From Lewinellaceae bacterium (GTDB lineage Bacteria; Bacteroidota; Bacteroidia; Chitinophagales; Saprospiraceae), in NCBI GenBank assembly GCA_020636255.1, contig JACJYE010000008.1:124001-188000 (forward strand): DNA of 64,000 bases, given 5' to 3'. Positions 1-10,108 of the stretch are shown one piece after another. A program made the position numbers and the translations under genes. Numbering within the stretch: position 1 is the first letter of the stretch; each line of letters starts with the position of its first letter. The notes beneath the pieces were generated by a model that did not search any database, was not told the DNA's origin, and saw only the letters and a program-made list of their open reading frames with translations.

Positions 1-2500
1 ATCACGTCATCGGAGCAGATATTTATCGTAGATACATTGGCCACCACCGGCTCGGGGCTGATAGTTACCGTTATCGTAAAGTCAGCGCCTGGGCAGCCGT
101 CGGCATAAGGCGTCACGGTATACTCTACATCCAGCGGCCCGTTTGTCGTATTGGTGAATACGTCGGCGGCGATAGCGTTGACGTTCATGATGTTCATACC
201 GGTAGTAGCGGGGCCGGACAGCCCCATAGCCACTAAGGCATCAATATCGTAAGCAGTGATCGTCAGCCCGTCGGCATCCGTTCCCGGAAGCACCACACCG
301 ATCATCTCATCGGAGCAAACCCCTGCCGTTTCATTCGATACTACTGGTTCGGGCTTAATGGTAAGCGTAACCGTGAAGGGGTCTCCCTCACAACCGTCAA
401 TGCTCACAGGCACTACCGTATAGACGACATCCAGCGGGCCGTTGGTCGTATTCGTCCAGGCGTCGTTTTCGATCACACTGGCAGAGAAGCCGGTACCCGT
501 AGCCGGGCTGCCGGCGCTGGCCGTCAGGCCGCCGTCGTCGATATCGGTAATATTGTAAGTGTCCACAGAAGGCCCATCCGGGTCATCGCCCAGCGTCAGG
601 AGGCTGGCTTCGTCGGAACACAGCGTTTTGTCCTGATCCGCCACCACCGGTTCCGGTTTGACCATTACCGTCACGGTAAAGAGGTCGCCCGGGCAGCCGT
701 CGAGGCTTACCGGCACAACGGTATAGACCACATTGACTATAGCGTTGGTGGTGTTGGTCCAGGCGTCATCCAGGATCTCGTCATCCGTAAAGCCTACGCC
801 GGTATGCGGGTTGCCGGCGCTGGCCGTCAGGCCGTTAGCGTCGATAGACGTGATCTGGAAGGTAGAAACAAAGGGGTTGCTGTTACCCAGCGTGATGTTG
901 ATGGCCACGTCGGAGCAGGCCATGCCGTTCTGGAAGGGCACTACCGGCTCGGGTTTGATCGTAACCGTCACCGTGAAGGCCGGCCCTTCACAGCCGTCAA
1001 CGCTCACAGGCACAAAGGTGTATATGACATCGATCGTGCCATTCGTGGTATTGGTATAGCTGTCGTTCTCTATCACATCGTCGCCATAACCGCTTCCAGG
1101 CATAGCGTTCCCAATAGCCGGCGTAAGGCCCATACCGGGCGCTACGCTAACCAGAGTATATTCATCTACTGCCACACTGTTGGTGCTGGCGCCAAGGGTG
1201 ACGCTTATGGCCGCATCCGAGCAGGCCATAGCCGTTTGGTTCGTCACGTTGGGGCCCGGGTCTATCGTGACCGTCACCATTACGGGGTCGCCGAGGCAAC
1301 CAGCGCCCGGGCCTGTGCGGCGCGGAGCGATCTCGTAAACGACGTTGAGCTGGCCGCCGCTGCCGTTGATCCATTCATCGTTGAAGATGACGTTATCGGC
1401 TTGGTTTGTCAGCGGCGCCGTCACGTTGCCCCCGCCGGCCACCAGGCCGGGCTCGGGTGTGATAGACAGGATATCGTAACCCGAAACGGTTTGGAAGCCG
1501 ATCACATCCAGCCCAAGTGTTACTTCAATGGGCTGGCCGGAGCAAACGGTCTTATCCAGGTTGGGGTCGAGCACAGGCTCGCCGAGAATGCGGAAGACGT
1601 AATTGCCGGTGGCCGTACAGCCGTTGTCGGCGGTCGCCGTAATATTATAGGTGACGTTGATGCCGCCGTTGGAAAGGTTGGTGTAGCTGTCGCCGAGGAA
1701 GAAATCCGGCGCGCCGCTATCAGGCGTAGTGATGTTGCCGGCATCGGGCGTCAGGCTGCCGATACCGCTGATGCTGTTCACCGTTATAGAGGTGATCGTC
1801 AGGCCGTTAGTAGCCGCTACGGCAGCAAAACCTTCCGACAGGTCGCTGTCGGAGCAGATCTGCACGGGAGCACCGGGGATGTTCAGCACCGGCGCCGACT
1901 TGATAGTGGCCGTAACGGTGAACGGTTCACCTTCGCAGCCATTGCTGCTGACGGGCACCACTTCATAGATGACGTCCACATCGGCGCCTGTTGTATTGGC
2001 CCAGGCGTCGTTCGCTATAGCTCCAGCACCAAGGCCTGAGCCGATCGTCGGGCCGCTGCTGGCCGACAGGCCATTATTATTCATTACCGACACATTATAG
2101 GTAGCCACCGCAACGCTGTTCGTGCTGGCGCCCAGTGTCACGCCGATCGCCGCATCAGAGCAGGCCATAGCCGTTTGGTTGTCCACGCTGGGGCCGGGAT
2201 CGACATCCGTAGTATACATTTCTGTGGGGCCGACGCACTGCTGGTTCGCCGGAGACACGTAGGAAAGCGTGGGCGTCACGGAAAGCGTAGCCGTTTCGAT
2301 CGTACCGCCGCTATTGGTGAGCGTCGTCAAAGGAACCTGGAAGGGGTCCGTTCCGTCTGTGCCGTTAGGCGGCGTAGCGGAGATGTTCGTCCCGGACCAG
2401 CCCCAATCGATGCTGCGCGTTCCTCCTGAGAGGTTGAGCGATACAAGCTCGATGGGAACGTTATCGCCGGAGCAGATCGTCGCCGGCAGGCCGGGAGCGA
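1..2500 (-). repeat. Tandem array of about 300-bp PKD-like coding repeats
   Basis: Within the giant gene, the plus strand shows a recurring block at about 300-bp spacing, marked by the complement of the C-S-D motif near 15, 310, 607, 910, 1215, 1531, 1846, 2154 and 2468. Adjacent units such as those near 910-1250 and 1900-2200 share long near-identical runs, for example the segment encoding CSDAAI.VTLGASTNSVAV, which suggests recent duplication. Units are diverged enough to keep the frame and the conserved Cys pairs. Confidence 0.8.
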
Positions 2501-5500
2501 TGCCCGTGATGAAGATCTCCGGCCGGAGATACAGCGTTAGCACATACGTTTCGGTGCAGCCATCCGGTGTTTCTGCCGTGATGGTTAGGTCGGCCTGCAC
2601 GCTATTTTCATTGGGGCTCGGGTTGATGAATGAGCCCGTAATGGAAGTCGATGTTGTGGGTGTAGTAGGTTTAGTAGCGAAATCACCAGTTCCCGAGATC
2701 AGGCCGAGGTTGGGCGTGCCGAACAAGGCCGACAGCGACCAATCTACACTATAGGTTGTGCCTACCGGATTGCCCGTTCCGTCGATCTCGATGGTGAAGT
2801 CTTCATCCGAACAGGCGGCGTAGATGCCTCCGCCGAATGGCAGGGCCGGAATGGTGGCGCTAACCACAGGAAGCGGGTTGATGGTAATGTCAAAACTGAC
2901 AGCCGTGCCCGTGCATTCGCCGGGGTCAAGCCCGGGTGTACCGGGTGTCGTTTCAATATAAGGCGTCAGCGTAGCCATGATATTGGCCGCGCCAGGGCCG
3001 GCATGCGTCAGTTGCTGCAGGGTGAAACCGACCGCACTGATGGGAACGAACTGCGGGAAGGGCGTGGGCGCCAGGCCCAACACATCGTCTGCGTCCGTGA
3101 CGTCCACCTGAACGAAGACGGCATTGCCGGGGGCAACCGTCTGGGCCGGGCTGTTATTGGCGGCTTCGAAGTCGGCGCCGGAACAAACCGTTTCCGTAAG
3201 GTTTGTCGTACCCGTGCTGCTGATCGTGGCATTCGTGGCGCCAACGGTTACATTCAGTTCGATAACCGGCACCGGTTCTACCGTCACACTGAAGCTCAGG
3301 GAGGTACCGGCACATTCATCGATGTCGAGGCCGGGGCTGAGCAGGTCTGTTTCGATATAGGGCGTCAGTGTAGCGGTGATGGTATAAGCGCTGTTGCCCG
3401 CATTGAGCAGCGGCGTATTGGGGAAGGCCAGCAGGGACTGCGGCACGTTTATGGTTTGCATGCCTGAGCCAAAGCCGAGGGCTCCGGTGGGGTCATCCAA
3501 TTCAATTTCCACCCACAACTGGTTTGCCCCGCTGGGAGCGGTGACGCTGGTGCTGGAAGTCGCTTCGAAAGCCGTACCCGAGCAAACGGTGGCGGAATAA
3601 GAAGTATTGTTTTCATCAATTACTCCACCCGGGGCCGGAGCGATGATGTTCACCGCCAGATCGGGTTGAGGTTCGACCGTCAGCGTGATCATCTGAGTAG
3701 CACCGCTGCATTCAGGTGCATTCGCGTCAGTGGACAGGAACTTGGGCGTTACTTCGATCGTCACTGTTTGGGCGCTGCCACTGGTACTGGTCAGCGTAGC
3801 CGGAATGCCGAGATCGGCTACGGGGTCGACGCCCGGATCGCCGTCGGTAGCGCCGTTCCCGACATTACTGAGGTTCACGCCACCCACCAGTTCCGCGATA
3901 TCCGGGTTGGGTGCGATGACTATATCATATACTATCGAGCCATCGGCACTTGGGTCGCTTTCGCTGAAAGCCGTGGTTTGAGATATCTCAAGCTGCCCGG
4001 TAATGTCTGTGCCTGAGCACAGAACAGATGCGCCGGTATTGCTGAAGGATGCTTCTATTTTGGGCCATACCCTGATGCGGTATTGAATGGGTGTGCCGAT
4101 ACATTCATCACCGTTATTGTCGATACCGTCGGGGTCGTAGATAGGTGTCAGTTCAAAGGCCACATTGCGGCGGATGATGTCGGTCAGCATGAGGTTTGCG
4201 CCGCTGCCGGTGAAGCTATGGGTGCCGGCGGAGGCGAAAAAGTGGGAATTCATGTCGCCGATCGTGTATCCGCTCACACCACTGTTGCCGATACTGATCA
4301 CTTCCCACTTCAGGCGGATGTTGTCGCGGGTAGTGGTTACCTCTATATCAAAGGCCTCTCCGCTGCAGATGTGCGAGCCCAGGTCGTTGGGCGGCGTCAG
4401 GCCGGGGATGGCAACGGCTTCAAGTGAGATATCCTCGGGGCCCGCCGGGCCACCGGGTGCATAGGTGCCGATCATCGGGATGGGGTTGACCGTTACGTCG
4501 AAGGTTTCCGTGGGTGCTACACAGCCGTTCAGCGTAGCGTCCACGCTGATGGTGCGGGTGATCGGCAGCGGGCTTCCGGATGCCGTACCCGTTATGGTAG
4601 CTGTTCCGGAGCCGATACCCGTATCGTCCGAAATGCCCACATCGGCGCCGCCGCTCCAGCTGTAGTCCGTGCTGGCGCTGCTTGTCACATCACTGAGGAG
4701 GATGCTGACAGACTCGCCTTCGCAGTAGGACATATCGGCGATGGCATTTATGGTGGGAATGGGTTTTACATCCAACACCCGCGTAGTAAAGCCCGTTGTC
4801 TGGGAACAATCGATGGCCTGATCGGTGCGGGTAACGCTCGTCACCACCAGGTTGACCCCATTATCGGCATTGTTCAGCACGCGGGTCAGGAAGGTGTTGG
4901 CGGCGGCAGTCAGCCCGGTGACAGCGGTTTGGGCCACGCCATCGATCGTATATTCCAGCGTATAGGTAGCCGGAGCAGCTTGCAGTCCGGTCACGGTGAC
5001 GGTGGCCTGTTCGCCGGCGCACACCTCAGGGATGGCGTTGATATTTATACCGCTGATATTGCAGGCGCCCTGGGCAGTTGCCAGGTTGAGGCAGTTGCCG
5101 GTATTGTTATTAACGGTTACGCTGCTGGCCGTAGCTTCCAGTTTGCAGGGCACGACGCAGCAGGCGGCCAGCATATCGTTATCAGTGACCGTCACATTAC
5201 CACTTGCCGACATCAGGGCGCTGAAGTCGTCGAGGTCGGTGAGCTGGTCGGCGTCGTTGATCTCGAAATCGCCGCCTACGGAAGTAAGGGAAGAGAAGCT
5301 GGAGAGGCCGCCCAACATGTTGTTGTCGCGGATGATCAGGCTGCCGGAAAGGGCCGTCGTGCTGCTGAACCAGTCCAGCGTGGTGAGCAGGGCGTTTCCA
5401 ATGACCTGTATCCCACCCATGACGTTGAAGTTTGCGCCCGGGATGCCGGACACCTGGTCGTTTTCTTCAAAAAGAAAATCGCCATTTATAGTAGTGAGGG

Positions 5501-7430
5501 CGGCCAGGGCCGAAGCGTCGTTCAGGTCGCTGTTGCTGACCGAGAGGTTGTTGACGACCGTACCTGTGATGGTGAGGCTGCTGAAGCTGAGCAGGTCATC
5601 GTTATTGATAAACTCCAGGTCGTTGGCGCCGCCGGCAATGAAGTTCACCAGGCCGAGGTCATCCAACTGGCCGTTGTCTTTGACGCGCAGGTCGCCGTTG
5701 ACGTCCAGTTCCAGCGTACCCAGAGAGGCCAGGAGGGGGTTGTTGTCCAGCACAAAATCCATGATGCCCATAGCGCCGGCCACGGCCGAACTGATGCCGT
5801 CCACGTCGATGAGGTCGGGGTTGCTGAGGATGTTCAGGCTGCCGCTCAGGGACGCCAGGTTGGCCAGGCCGTTGAGGTTGGCCAGTTCGTCGTTATCGCT
5901 TACTTCAAGGCTACCACCTATCGTCGTGAGGCTCTTCAGGCCGTTAGTGGTCCCGTTGCCCACATTCACCAACAATTCGAGGTTGTTGAGCGTGAAGTCG
6001 CCTCCGATGCTGGCCAGGTTTACCAGGCCATTTGCCGTGCCGCCCAGGCTGGTAAGGTTAGGCAGGTTGGCAATAACGAGGTTGCCGGTAACCTGTGTCA
6101 GCGAAGTCATACCGTTGAGGTTGGCAATAAGTGCAGCATCGCCGATGCCGGCGCCATCTATAACAAGGTCCCCGTTGATGATGCTGTAACAGAAGTTGTC
6201 GATCTGGGATTTGGCCGTTATCGTCAGGTTGCCGGTGAAGGCATCCATGCACGTCTGTGCGATATTGGCAACGGAAGAACAGCCTGAAGCGTTACCGGAG
6301 ATATTGACGGTACCCGCCACACCGCCGAGGACATCGCAGGAGAAGATACAGCAATCGCTCAGGTTGGTGTTGTCAGTTACGGTGAGGTTGCCGCCGAAAG
6401 TCGTATTCGTGAAAGCCGAAGCTGTTATATTGTTCAGGGTGCCGTTGGACTGTATCGAGAAGTTGCCCGTTACCATAGCCAGGCTATTGATATTGAGGTT
6501 CTGGGGCATATCCCTGGCCGTGAAGTTGCTACCCACGGAAGTAAGCCCCGAGAGGTTGACGATCACAGCGGGCGCGAAGTCGTCATTATCCAGGGTAACG
6601 GAGCCACCTACCGTTTCCACATTGCCCAGGTTGAGGGCCGTCAGGCTTGTAGAGGCGTTATTCGTGATGATAAGGTCGCCGCCGATATCGAGGCTGTTGC
6701 CTATGGTCACCGTCTGAAGGTTAGGCTGAAAGTTTCCCGTTGTGCCCTGGATGATCAGGTTTGTCGTAACCGTATTCAATAGGGGCAGGCTGATAGTTTG
6801 AAGCGCTCCGTTCTGTTGAATCTGCACACTGTTGGCATCCAGCAGGCCGCTCAACGAGAAAGCCGTCAGGTTGTCGTTGTCGTACACCTGAAGGTCATCG
6901 TTGATGGTGAACAGCAAGGGCATGTTGATGCTGGTAAGCCCGGCATTGGAACGAATGACAAGGCTGGCGTCGATCATCGACAAATTGGAAAAGTTGATGC
7001 TGCCAAGGCCTGTGTTGTTTTGTACCGTTACGGTACCGTCGACGGTGACCAGCCCGGGGAACGAAACGCTCGAGAGTTTGGTATTACCCGTTGCAACAGT
7101 ACCACCGATATTCACATTGCCGTTGACATTGGACAGGGTGGACCACGTGATGCTGGTCGCGCTGGCAGAGATATCCCCGATATTATGTATCGTCAGGTTG
7201 CCGGTCACGGTCATCAGAATGGCGCTCAGGGGGCTGAGGTCGGTAATGGCACCGGTTGATTCGTTAATGGTCAGGTTACCGATCACCCCGCTGTTGGCGT
7301 TGATGGTTGTGACGGCCGCTGCGACGTCATTGGTACCGCAGCTCTGACAATTGATCGTAACGTTTTGTGCACGAAGGGAGATGGTGGAAGACAAGCCTGC
7401 CACCAGGAGGATCAGGGAAAATAATCTCAT
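1..7430 (-). CDS. Giant secreted repeat protein, 3' end outside window (L-domain-like repeats plus PKD-like array)
   Basis: The minus strand stays open from an ATG at 7430 to the window edge, at least 2476 residues. The chain begins with a signal peptide (MRLFSLILLVAGLSSTISL, then RAQN). Residues about 25-790 are short beta-solenoid/L-domain-like repeats of the type GNLTI..N..LTSL..L, forming two blocks that each end in a Cys-rich cap (SDCCIFSC near 358, AACCVVPC near 757). From about 790 onward come PKD/Ig-like modules of roughly 95-105 residues, each with a C-S-D/G-E-like start, a DAWTNTT-type core and a DVVYTVVPVS..GC.G..FTVTV.I end. This architecture is typical of cell-surface adhesins and SprB-like proteins exported by the type IX secretion system in Bacteroidota; a sorting domain would lie outside the window, so that route is inference. 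An in-frame ATG at 7505 would add 25 residues before the signal peptide. Confidence 0.88.
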   Translation of the reverse strand, partial: MRLFSLILLVAGLSSTISLRAQNVTINCQSCGTNDVAAAVTTINANSGVIGNLTINESTGAITDLSPLSAILMTVTGNLTIHNIGDISASATSITWSTLSNVNGNVNIGGTVATGNTKLSSVSFPGLVTVDGTVTVQNNTGLGSINFSNLSMIDASLVIRSNAGLTSINMPLLFTINDDLQVYDNDNLTAFSLSGLLDANSVQIQQNGALQTISLPLLNTVTTNLIIQGTTGNFQPNLQTVTIGNSLDIGGDLIITNNASTSLTALNLGNVETVGGSVTLDNDDFAPAVIVNLSGLTSVGSNFTARDMPQNLNINSLAMVTGNFSIQSNGTLNNITASAFTNTTFGGNLTVTDNTNLSDCCIFSCDVLGGVAGTVNISGNASGCSSVANIAQTCMDAFTGNLTITAKSQIDNFCYSIINGDLVIDGAGIGDAALIANLNGMTSLTQVTGNLVIANLPNLTSLGGTANGLVNLASIGGDFTLNNLELLVNVGNGTTNGLKSLTTIGGSLEVSDNDELANLNGLANLASLSGSLNILSNPDLIDVDGISSAVAGAMGIMDFVLDNNPLLASLGTLELDVNGDLRVKDNGQLDDLGLVNFIAGGANDLEFINNDDLLSFSSLTITGTVVNNLSVSNSDLNDASALAALTTINGDFLFEENDQVSGIPGANFNVMGGIQVIGNALLTTLDWFSSTTALSGSLIIRDNNMLGGLSSFSSLTSVGGDFEINDADQLTDLDDFSALMSASGNVTVTDNDMLAACCVVPCKLEATASSVTVNNNTGNCLNLATAQGACNISGININAIPEVCAGEQATVTVTGLQAAPATYTLEYTIDGVAQTAVTGLTAAANTFLTRVLNNADNGVNLVVTSVTRTDQAIDCSQTTGFTTRVLDVKPIPTINAIADMSYCEGESVSILLSDVTSSASTDYSWSGGADVGISDDTGIGSGTATITGTASGSPLPITRTISVDATLNGCVAPTETFDVTVNPIPMIGTYAPGGPAGPEDISLEAVAIPGLTPPNDLGSHICSGEAFDIEVTTTRDNIRLKWEVISIGNSGVSGYTIGDMNSHFFASAGTHSFTGSGANLMLTDIIRRNVAFELTPIYDPDGIDNNGDECIGTPIQYRIRVWPKIEASFSNTGASVLCSGTDITGQLEISQTTAFSESDPSADGSIVYDIVIAPNPDIAELVGGVNLSNVGNGATDGDPGVDPVADLGIPATLTSTSGSAQTVTIEVTPKFLSTDANAPECSGATQMITLTVEPQPDLAVNIIAPAPGGVIDENNTSYSATVCSGTAFEATSSTSVTAPSGANQLWVEIELDDPTGALGFGSGMQTINVPQSLLAFPNTPLLNAGNSAYTITATLTPYIETDLLSPGLDIDECAGTSLSFSVTVEPVPVIELNVTVGATNATISSTGTTNLTETVCSGADFEAANNSPAQTVAPGNAVFVQVDVTDADDVLGLAPTPFPQFVPISAVGFTLQQLTHAGPGAANIMATLTPYIETTPGTPGLDPGECTGTAVSFDITINPLPVVSATIPALPFGGGIYAACSDEDFTIEIDGTGNPVGTTYSVDWSLSALFGTPNLGLISGTGDFATKPTTPTTSTSITGSFINPSPNENSVQADLTITAETPDGCTETYVLTLYLRPEIFITGIAPGLPATICSGDNVPIELVSLNLSGGTRSIDWGWSGTNISATPPNGTDGTDPFQVPLTTLTNSGGTIETATLSVTPTLSYVSPANQQCVGPTEMYTTDVDPGPSVDNQTAMACSDAAIGVTLGASTNSVAVATYNVSVMNNNGLSASSGPTIGSGLGAGAIANDAWANTTGADVDVIYEVVPVSSNGCEGEPFTVTATIKSAPVLNIPGAPVQICSDSDLSEGFAAVAATNGLTITSITVNSISGIGSLTPDAGNITTPDSGAPDFFLGDSYTNLSNGGINVTYNITATADNGCTATGNYVFRILGEPVLDPNLDKTVCSGQPIEVTLGLDVIGFQTVSGYDILSITPEPGLVAGGGNVTAPLTNQADNVIFNDEWINGSGGQLNVVYEIAPRRTGPGAGCLGDPVMVTVTIDPGPNVTNQTAMACSDAAISVTLGASTNSVAVDEYTLVSVAPGMGLTPAIGNAMPGSGYGDDVIENDSYTNTTNGTIDVIYTFVPVSVDGCEGPAFTVTVTIKPEPVVPFQNGMACSDVAINITLGNSNPFVSTFQITSIDANGLTASAGNPHTGVGFTDDEILDDAWTNTTNAIVNVVYTVVPVSLDGCPGDLFTVTVMVKPEPVVADQDKTLCSDEASLLTLGDDPDGPSVDTYNITDIDDGGLTASAGSPATGTGFSASVIENDAWTNTTNGPLDVVYTVVPVSIDGCEGDPFTVTLTIKPEPVVSNETAGVCSDEMIGVVLPGTDADGLTITAYDIDALVAMGLSGPATTGMNIMNVNAIAADVFTNTTNGPLDVEYTVTPYADGCPGADFTITVTISPEPVVANVSTINICSDDV

Positions 7431-7466
7431 CTTTTTGTTTGATTGAGGGGTTACAGTTTCGCTCAT

Positions 7467-7774
7467 AGTAGTCCCGGTTGGTACTTTGTAGAGGTTGATT
7501 CTCATAGGATTACAATTTACTGGCTTATAGTTTGTTTGGTAGATGACACGCCAAATACAGCAAGGGCGCCTGCAGCAGCAGACACCCTGGTAAAGGGGCC
7601 CCCGGAGCCCGAAGAAGAGCTCCATGGCCTAATCAACATTGAATAGGTGGAATAAACAGACTGAACCTGCCGTACAGAAGGGACGCTCCTTTCCGGCAGC
7701 ATGTGCAGAGGATCAATCCTGTTTGTCAGTAGTACTTGGGTAGAGGTTCTTCTCATAGTCTGCAAGTTAAATTG
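7467..7774 (-). repeat. Imperfect direct repeat upstream of the giant gene
   Basis: The segment around 7471-7519 (GGTACTTTGTAGAGGTT, then TTCTCATAG) recurs around 7729-7774 (AGTACTTGGGTAGAGGTT, then TTCTCATAG). Read on the minus strand each copy begins ATGAGAA.., giving MRINLYKVPTGT in the copy nearest the giant gene and MRRTSTQVLLTN in the distal copy. Confidence 0.5.
7517..7759 (-). CDS. Possible small ORF (80 aa), doubtful
   Basis: Starts at the distal copy of the direct repeat (ATG at 7759) and stops 11 nt before the in-frame upstream ATG (7505) of the giant gene. The product is rich in Ser, Arg and Val, with no domain, signal peptide or membrane segment that I recognise. It may be a leader ORF or an artefact of the duplicated 5' leader; the only support is position and the shared start context. 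Confidence 0.15.
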   Translation of the reverse strand, partial: TMRRTSTQVLLTNRIDPLHMLPERSVPSVRQVQSVYSTYSMLIRPWSSSSGSGGPFTRVSAAAGALAVFGVSSTKQTISQ

Positions 7775-8348
7775 GGGGACACTTGCATCCCGTTAGAACC
7801 ACAAGCTTATCATTACGCTAAACCAAAGGAGCTGTTCCGGCTACCGCGGAGGGCAGGGAACCCGATAGTGCATACCTGAGGATGAGGTGAGATAAGCAGA
7901 TAGTGGCCATGTTTTGTTTTTGGTTTATATAATCGGTTTATTTGTTCTATACCTCAGCCAACATACAGGAAACGAATCACATTACTGGCGAAAACACACT
8001 GGCTTGCCCGAAAGGATAACACCTCAGCCAGGATTTTATTTGTAAAGGGTAGATTTGATTGAAAAGCTCAAAGCGCAGCCTCCCAAACGGGGGCTAATAT
8101 ATGAAAATTCCGTCTGTATGTGGCAATATGTAAAAAAATATTGTCCTATCGGCAATATTTTGGCGCCGGCTTTTTCAAATTCCGTCAGCCCCTTTGGACA
8201 GCGGCATAAGCTGAGTTTTGTGTATGCCTTACAGGAAACAGGCTTCGTGGAGCCATGAACATTTTTTACGCCCCCTTTCCTTGAGGGTTGCGGCCAAAGA
8301 AATATATTTTTTTCGGGAAAGTGTTGGCGAAGCGGCAAAGGGCCGGCC

Positions 8349-10004
8349 TCAACCCTCCCGCATACGCTTATATGCATTGATCAGCCCGTTGGTGGAGCCA
8401 TCGTGGCTGGTAACGGTTTCCGCATTTTCAAGTTCCGGCAGGATGTTTTTGGCCAGCTGTTTACCCAGCTCTACGCCCCATTGGTCGAAGCTGAAGATAT
8501 TCCAGATGGCTCCCTGCACGAATATCTTGTGTTCGTACATCGCGATCAGGCTGCCCAGGCTTCGGGGCGTTATTTTTTTAAGCAGGATGGAGTTGGTAGG
8601 GCGGTTGCCTTCAAAAACCTTGAAAGGCAATAAGCTGCTGATCTCCCGCTCCGATTTGCCGGCACTGGCCAGTTCGGCCCGCACTTCTTCAGGCGTTTTG
8701 CCCATCATCAGCGCTTCGGTTTGAGCAAAGAAATTGGAGAGCAGGATAGGATGATGTTTTCCCACAGGGTTGTGGCTGATGGCCGGCGCAATGAAGTCGC
8801 AGGGGATCAGCCGGGTGCCCTGGTGGATGAGCTGGTAAAAGGCGTGCTGCCCGTTAGTTCCCGGTTCGCCCCAGATGACCGGCCCGGTCTGGTAATCCAC
8901 CGCCTTGCCATCGCGCCCCACATATTTGCCGTTGCTCTCCATGTTGCCCTGCTGAAAATAGGCAGCGAAGCGGTGCAGGTACTGGTCGTAAGGCAGGATG
9001 GCCTCTGTCTCGGCGCCGAAGAAGTTGTTATACCACAGGCCGATCAGGGCCAGTATGACGGGGATATTCCGCTCGAAAGGCGCCTTGCGAAAGTGCAGGT
9101 CCATCAGGTCAAAACCTTCCAGCATCTCCCTAAAGTGGCCGAACCCGACCGTACAGGCTATAGGCAGGCCGATCGCGGAGGTGAGGGAATAGCGCCCCCC
9201 TACCCAATCCCAGAACTCGAACATATTCTCCGGCGCGATGCCGAATGTGGTGACAGCTTCTTCGTTCGTCGAAGCCGCCACGAAGTGTTTGGCGATGTGC
9301 CGCTCTTCTTTCGCCGCTTCCAGGAACCAGGCCCGCGCCGTGTGTGCATTCGTCATGGTCTCCTGGGTCGTGAATGTTTTGGAGGCTATGATGAATAAGG
9401 TGCTTTCCGGCTTCACCCGTTTCAGGGTTTCGGCGATGTGGGTACCGTCGACATTGGAAACGAAGTGCACGTTCATGCCGGGTTGCCAGTAGGGCCTGAG
9501 CGCTTCGGCCACCATCACCGGCCCGAGGTCGGACCCGCCGATGCCGATATTGACCACATCGGTGATGCGCTTGCCGGTATACCCGAGCCAAACGCCGGAT
9601 ATCACCTTGTCAGAGAACGCCTCCATCTGTGCCAGCACTTTGTTCACATCCGGCATAACGTCATGGCCATCCACTTTTACGGGCAGGTTGAGGCGGTTGC
9701 GCAGAGCAGTGTGCAGAACGGCCCGCCCTTCCGTTTCATTGATCTTTTCGCCCGTGAACATCTTTTCGATGCTTTCGCGCAACCTGCATTCTTCGGCCAG
9801 TTCCAGCAGAAGCGCCAGGGTCTCTTCAGTGATCCGGTTTTTGGAGTAGTCCACCAACATGTCCTCAAACTCGATGGAAAAGCGGTTGAAACGGCCGGGC
9901 TGTTCGGCAAAGAGCGATTTCAGGTGCCGGCCCTTCATGAGCTCGTAATGCGCTTCCAGTTTTTTCCAGGCATTCGTATGGGTGGGGTTCTGATGGTTGA
10001 GCAT
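8349..10004 (-). CDS. pgi: Glucose-6-phosphate isomerase
   Basis: 551 residues, matching the usual 549-550-residue bacterial enzyme that interconverts glucose-6-phosphate and fructose-6-phosphate in the cytoplasm. Both family signatures are present: GGRYSLTSAIGLP near residue 268 and the C-terminal NIFSFDQWGVELGKQL block containing the catalytic Lys. The catalytic Glu lies in QGNMESNGK (about 352) and the catalytic His in NGQHAFYQLIHQG. SIS-domain features such as GIGGSDLGPVMV are intact. The ATG at 10004 gives the expected N-terminus. It is transcribed away from the CocE-type hydrolase across a 104-bp divergent gap; no operon partner is seen. Confidence 0.98.
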   Translation of the reverse strand: MLNHQNPTHTNAWKKLEAHYELMKGRHLKSLFAEQPGRFNRFSIEFEDMLVDYSKNRITEETLALLLELAEECRLRESIEKMFTGEKINETEGRAVLHTALRNRLNLPVKVDGHDVMPDVNKVLAQMEAFSDKVISGVWLGYTGKRITDVVNIGIGGSDLGPVMVAEALRPYWQPGMNVHFVSNVDGTHIAETLKRVKPESTLFIIASKTFTTQETMTNAHTARAWFLEAAKEERHIAKHFVAASTNEEAVTTFGIAPENMFEFWDWVGGRYSLTSAIGLPIACTVGFGHFREMLEGFDLMDLHFRKAPFERNIPVILALIGLWYNNFFGAETEAILPYDQYLHRFAAYFQQGNMESNGKYVGRDGKAVDYQTGPVIWGEPGTNGQHAFYQLIHQGTRLIPCDFIAPAISHNPVGKHHPILLSNFFAQTEALMMGKTPEEVRAELASAGKSEREISSLLPFKVFEGNRPTNSILLKKITPRSLGSLIAMYEHKIFVQGAIWNIFSFDQWGVELGKQLAKNILPELENAETVTSHDGSTNGLINAYKRMREG

Positions 10005-10108
10005 ACTCCGGTGGATTCTGTTGATACTATGGGTGCTAAGATGAGGGATATTTTAATAATTCGGGAAGAAATGCCGTAGTTTTACTTCTTCCAAATAAAT
10101 TCATCACC

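Larger units (their letters stand above)
7431..8348. other. Long intergenic region upstream of the giant gene
   Basis: About 920 bp between the giant minus-strand gene and the end of pgi. The half next to the giant gene (7461-7772) holds an imperfect direct repeat described separately and a weak 80-codon minus ORF. The rest is AT-richer with no convincing gene; ORFs across 8036-8377 on either strand have compositions unlike proteins. It presumably carries the promoter and a long leader for the giant gene, but I could not assign a confident -33/-7 pair. Confidence 0.5.

Noticed and set aside
804..6287. Long plus-strand ORFs (for example 804-2039, 4929-6287, 4996-6189)
   Set aside because: They are antisense shadows of the giant minus-strand gene, whose frame is open throughout, has a signal peptide and shows conserved repeat units; the plus-strand products have no domain pattern.
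8036..8377. 113-codon minus-strand ORF and overlapping plus-strand ORF
   Set aside because: Both have improbable composition and overlap each other in a region without coding signs.
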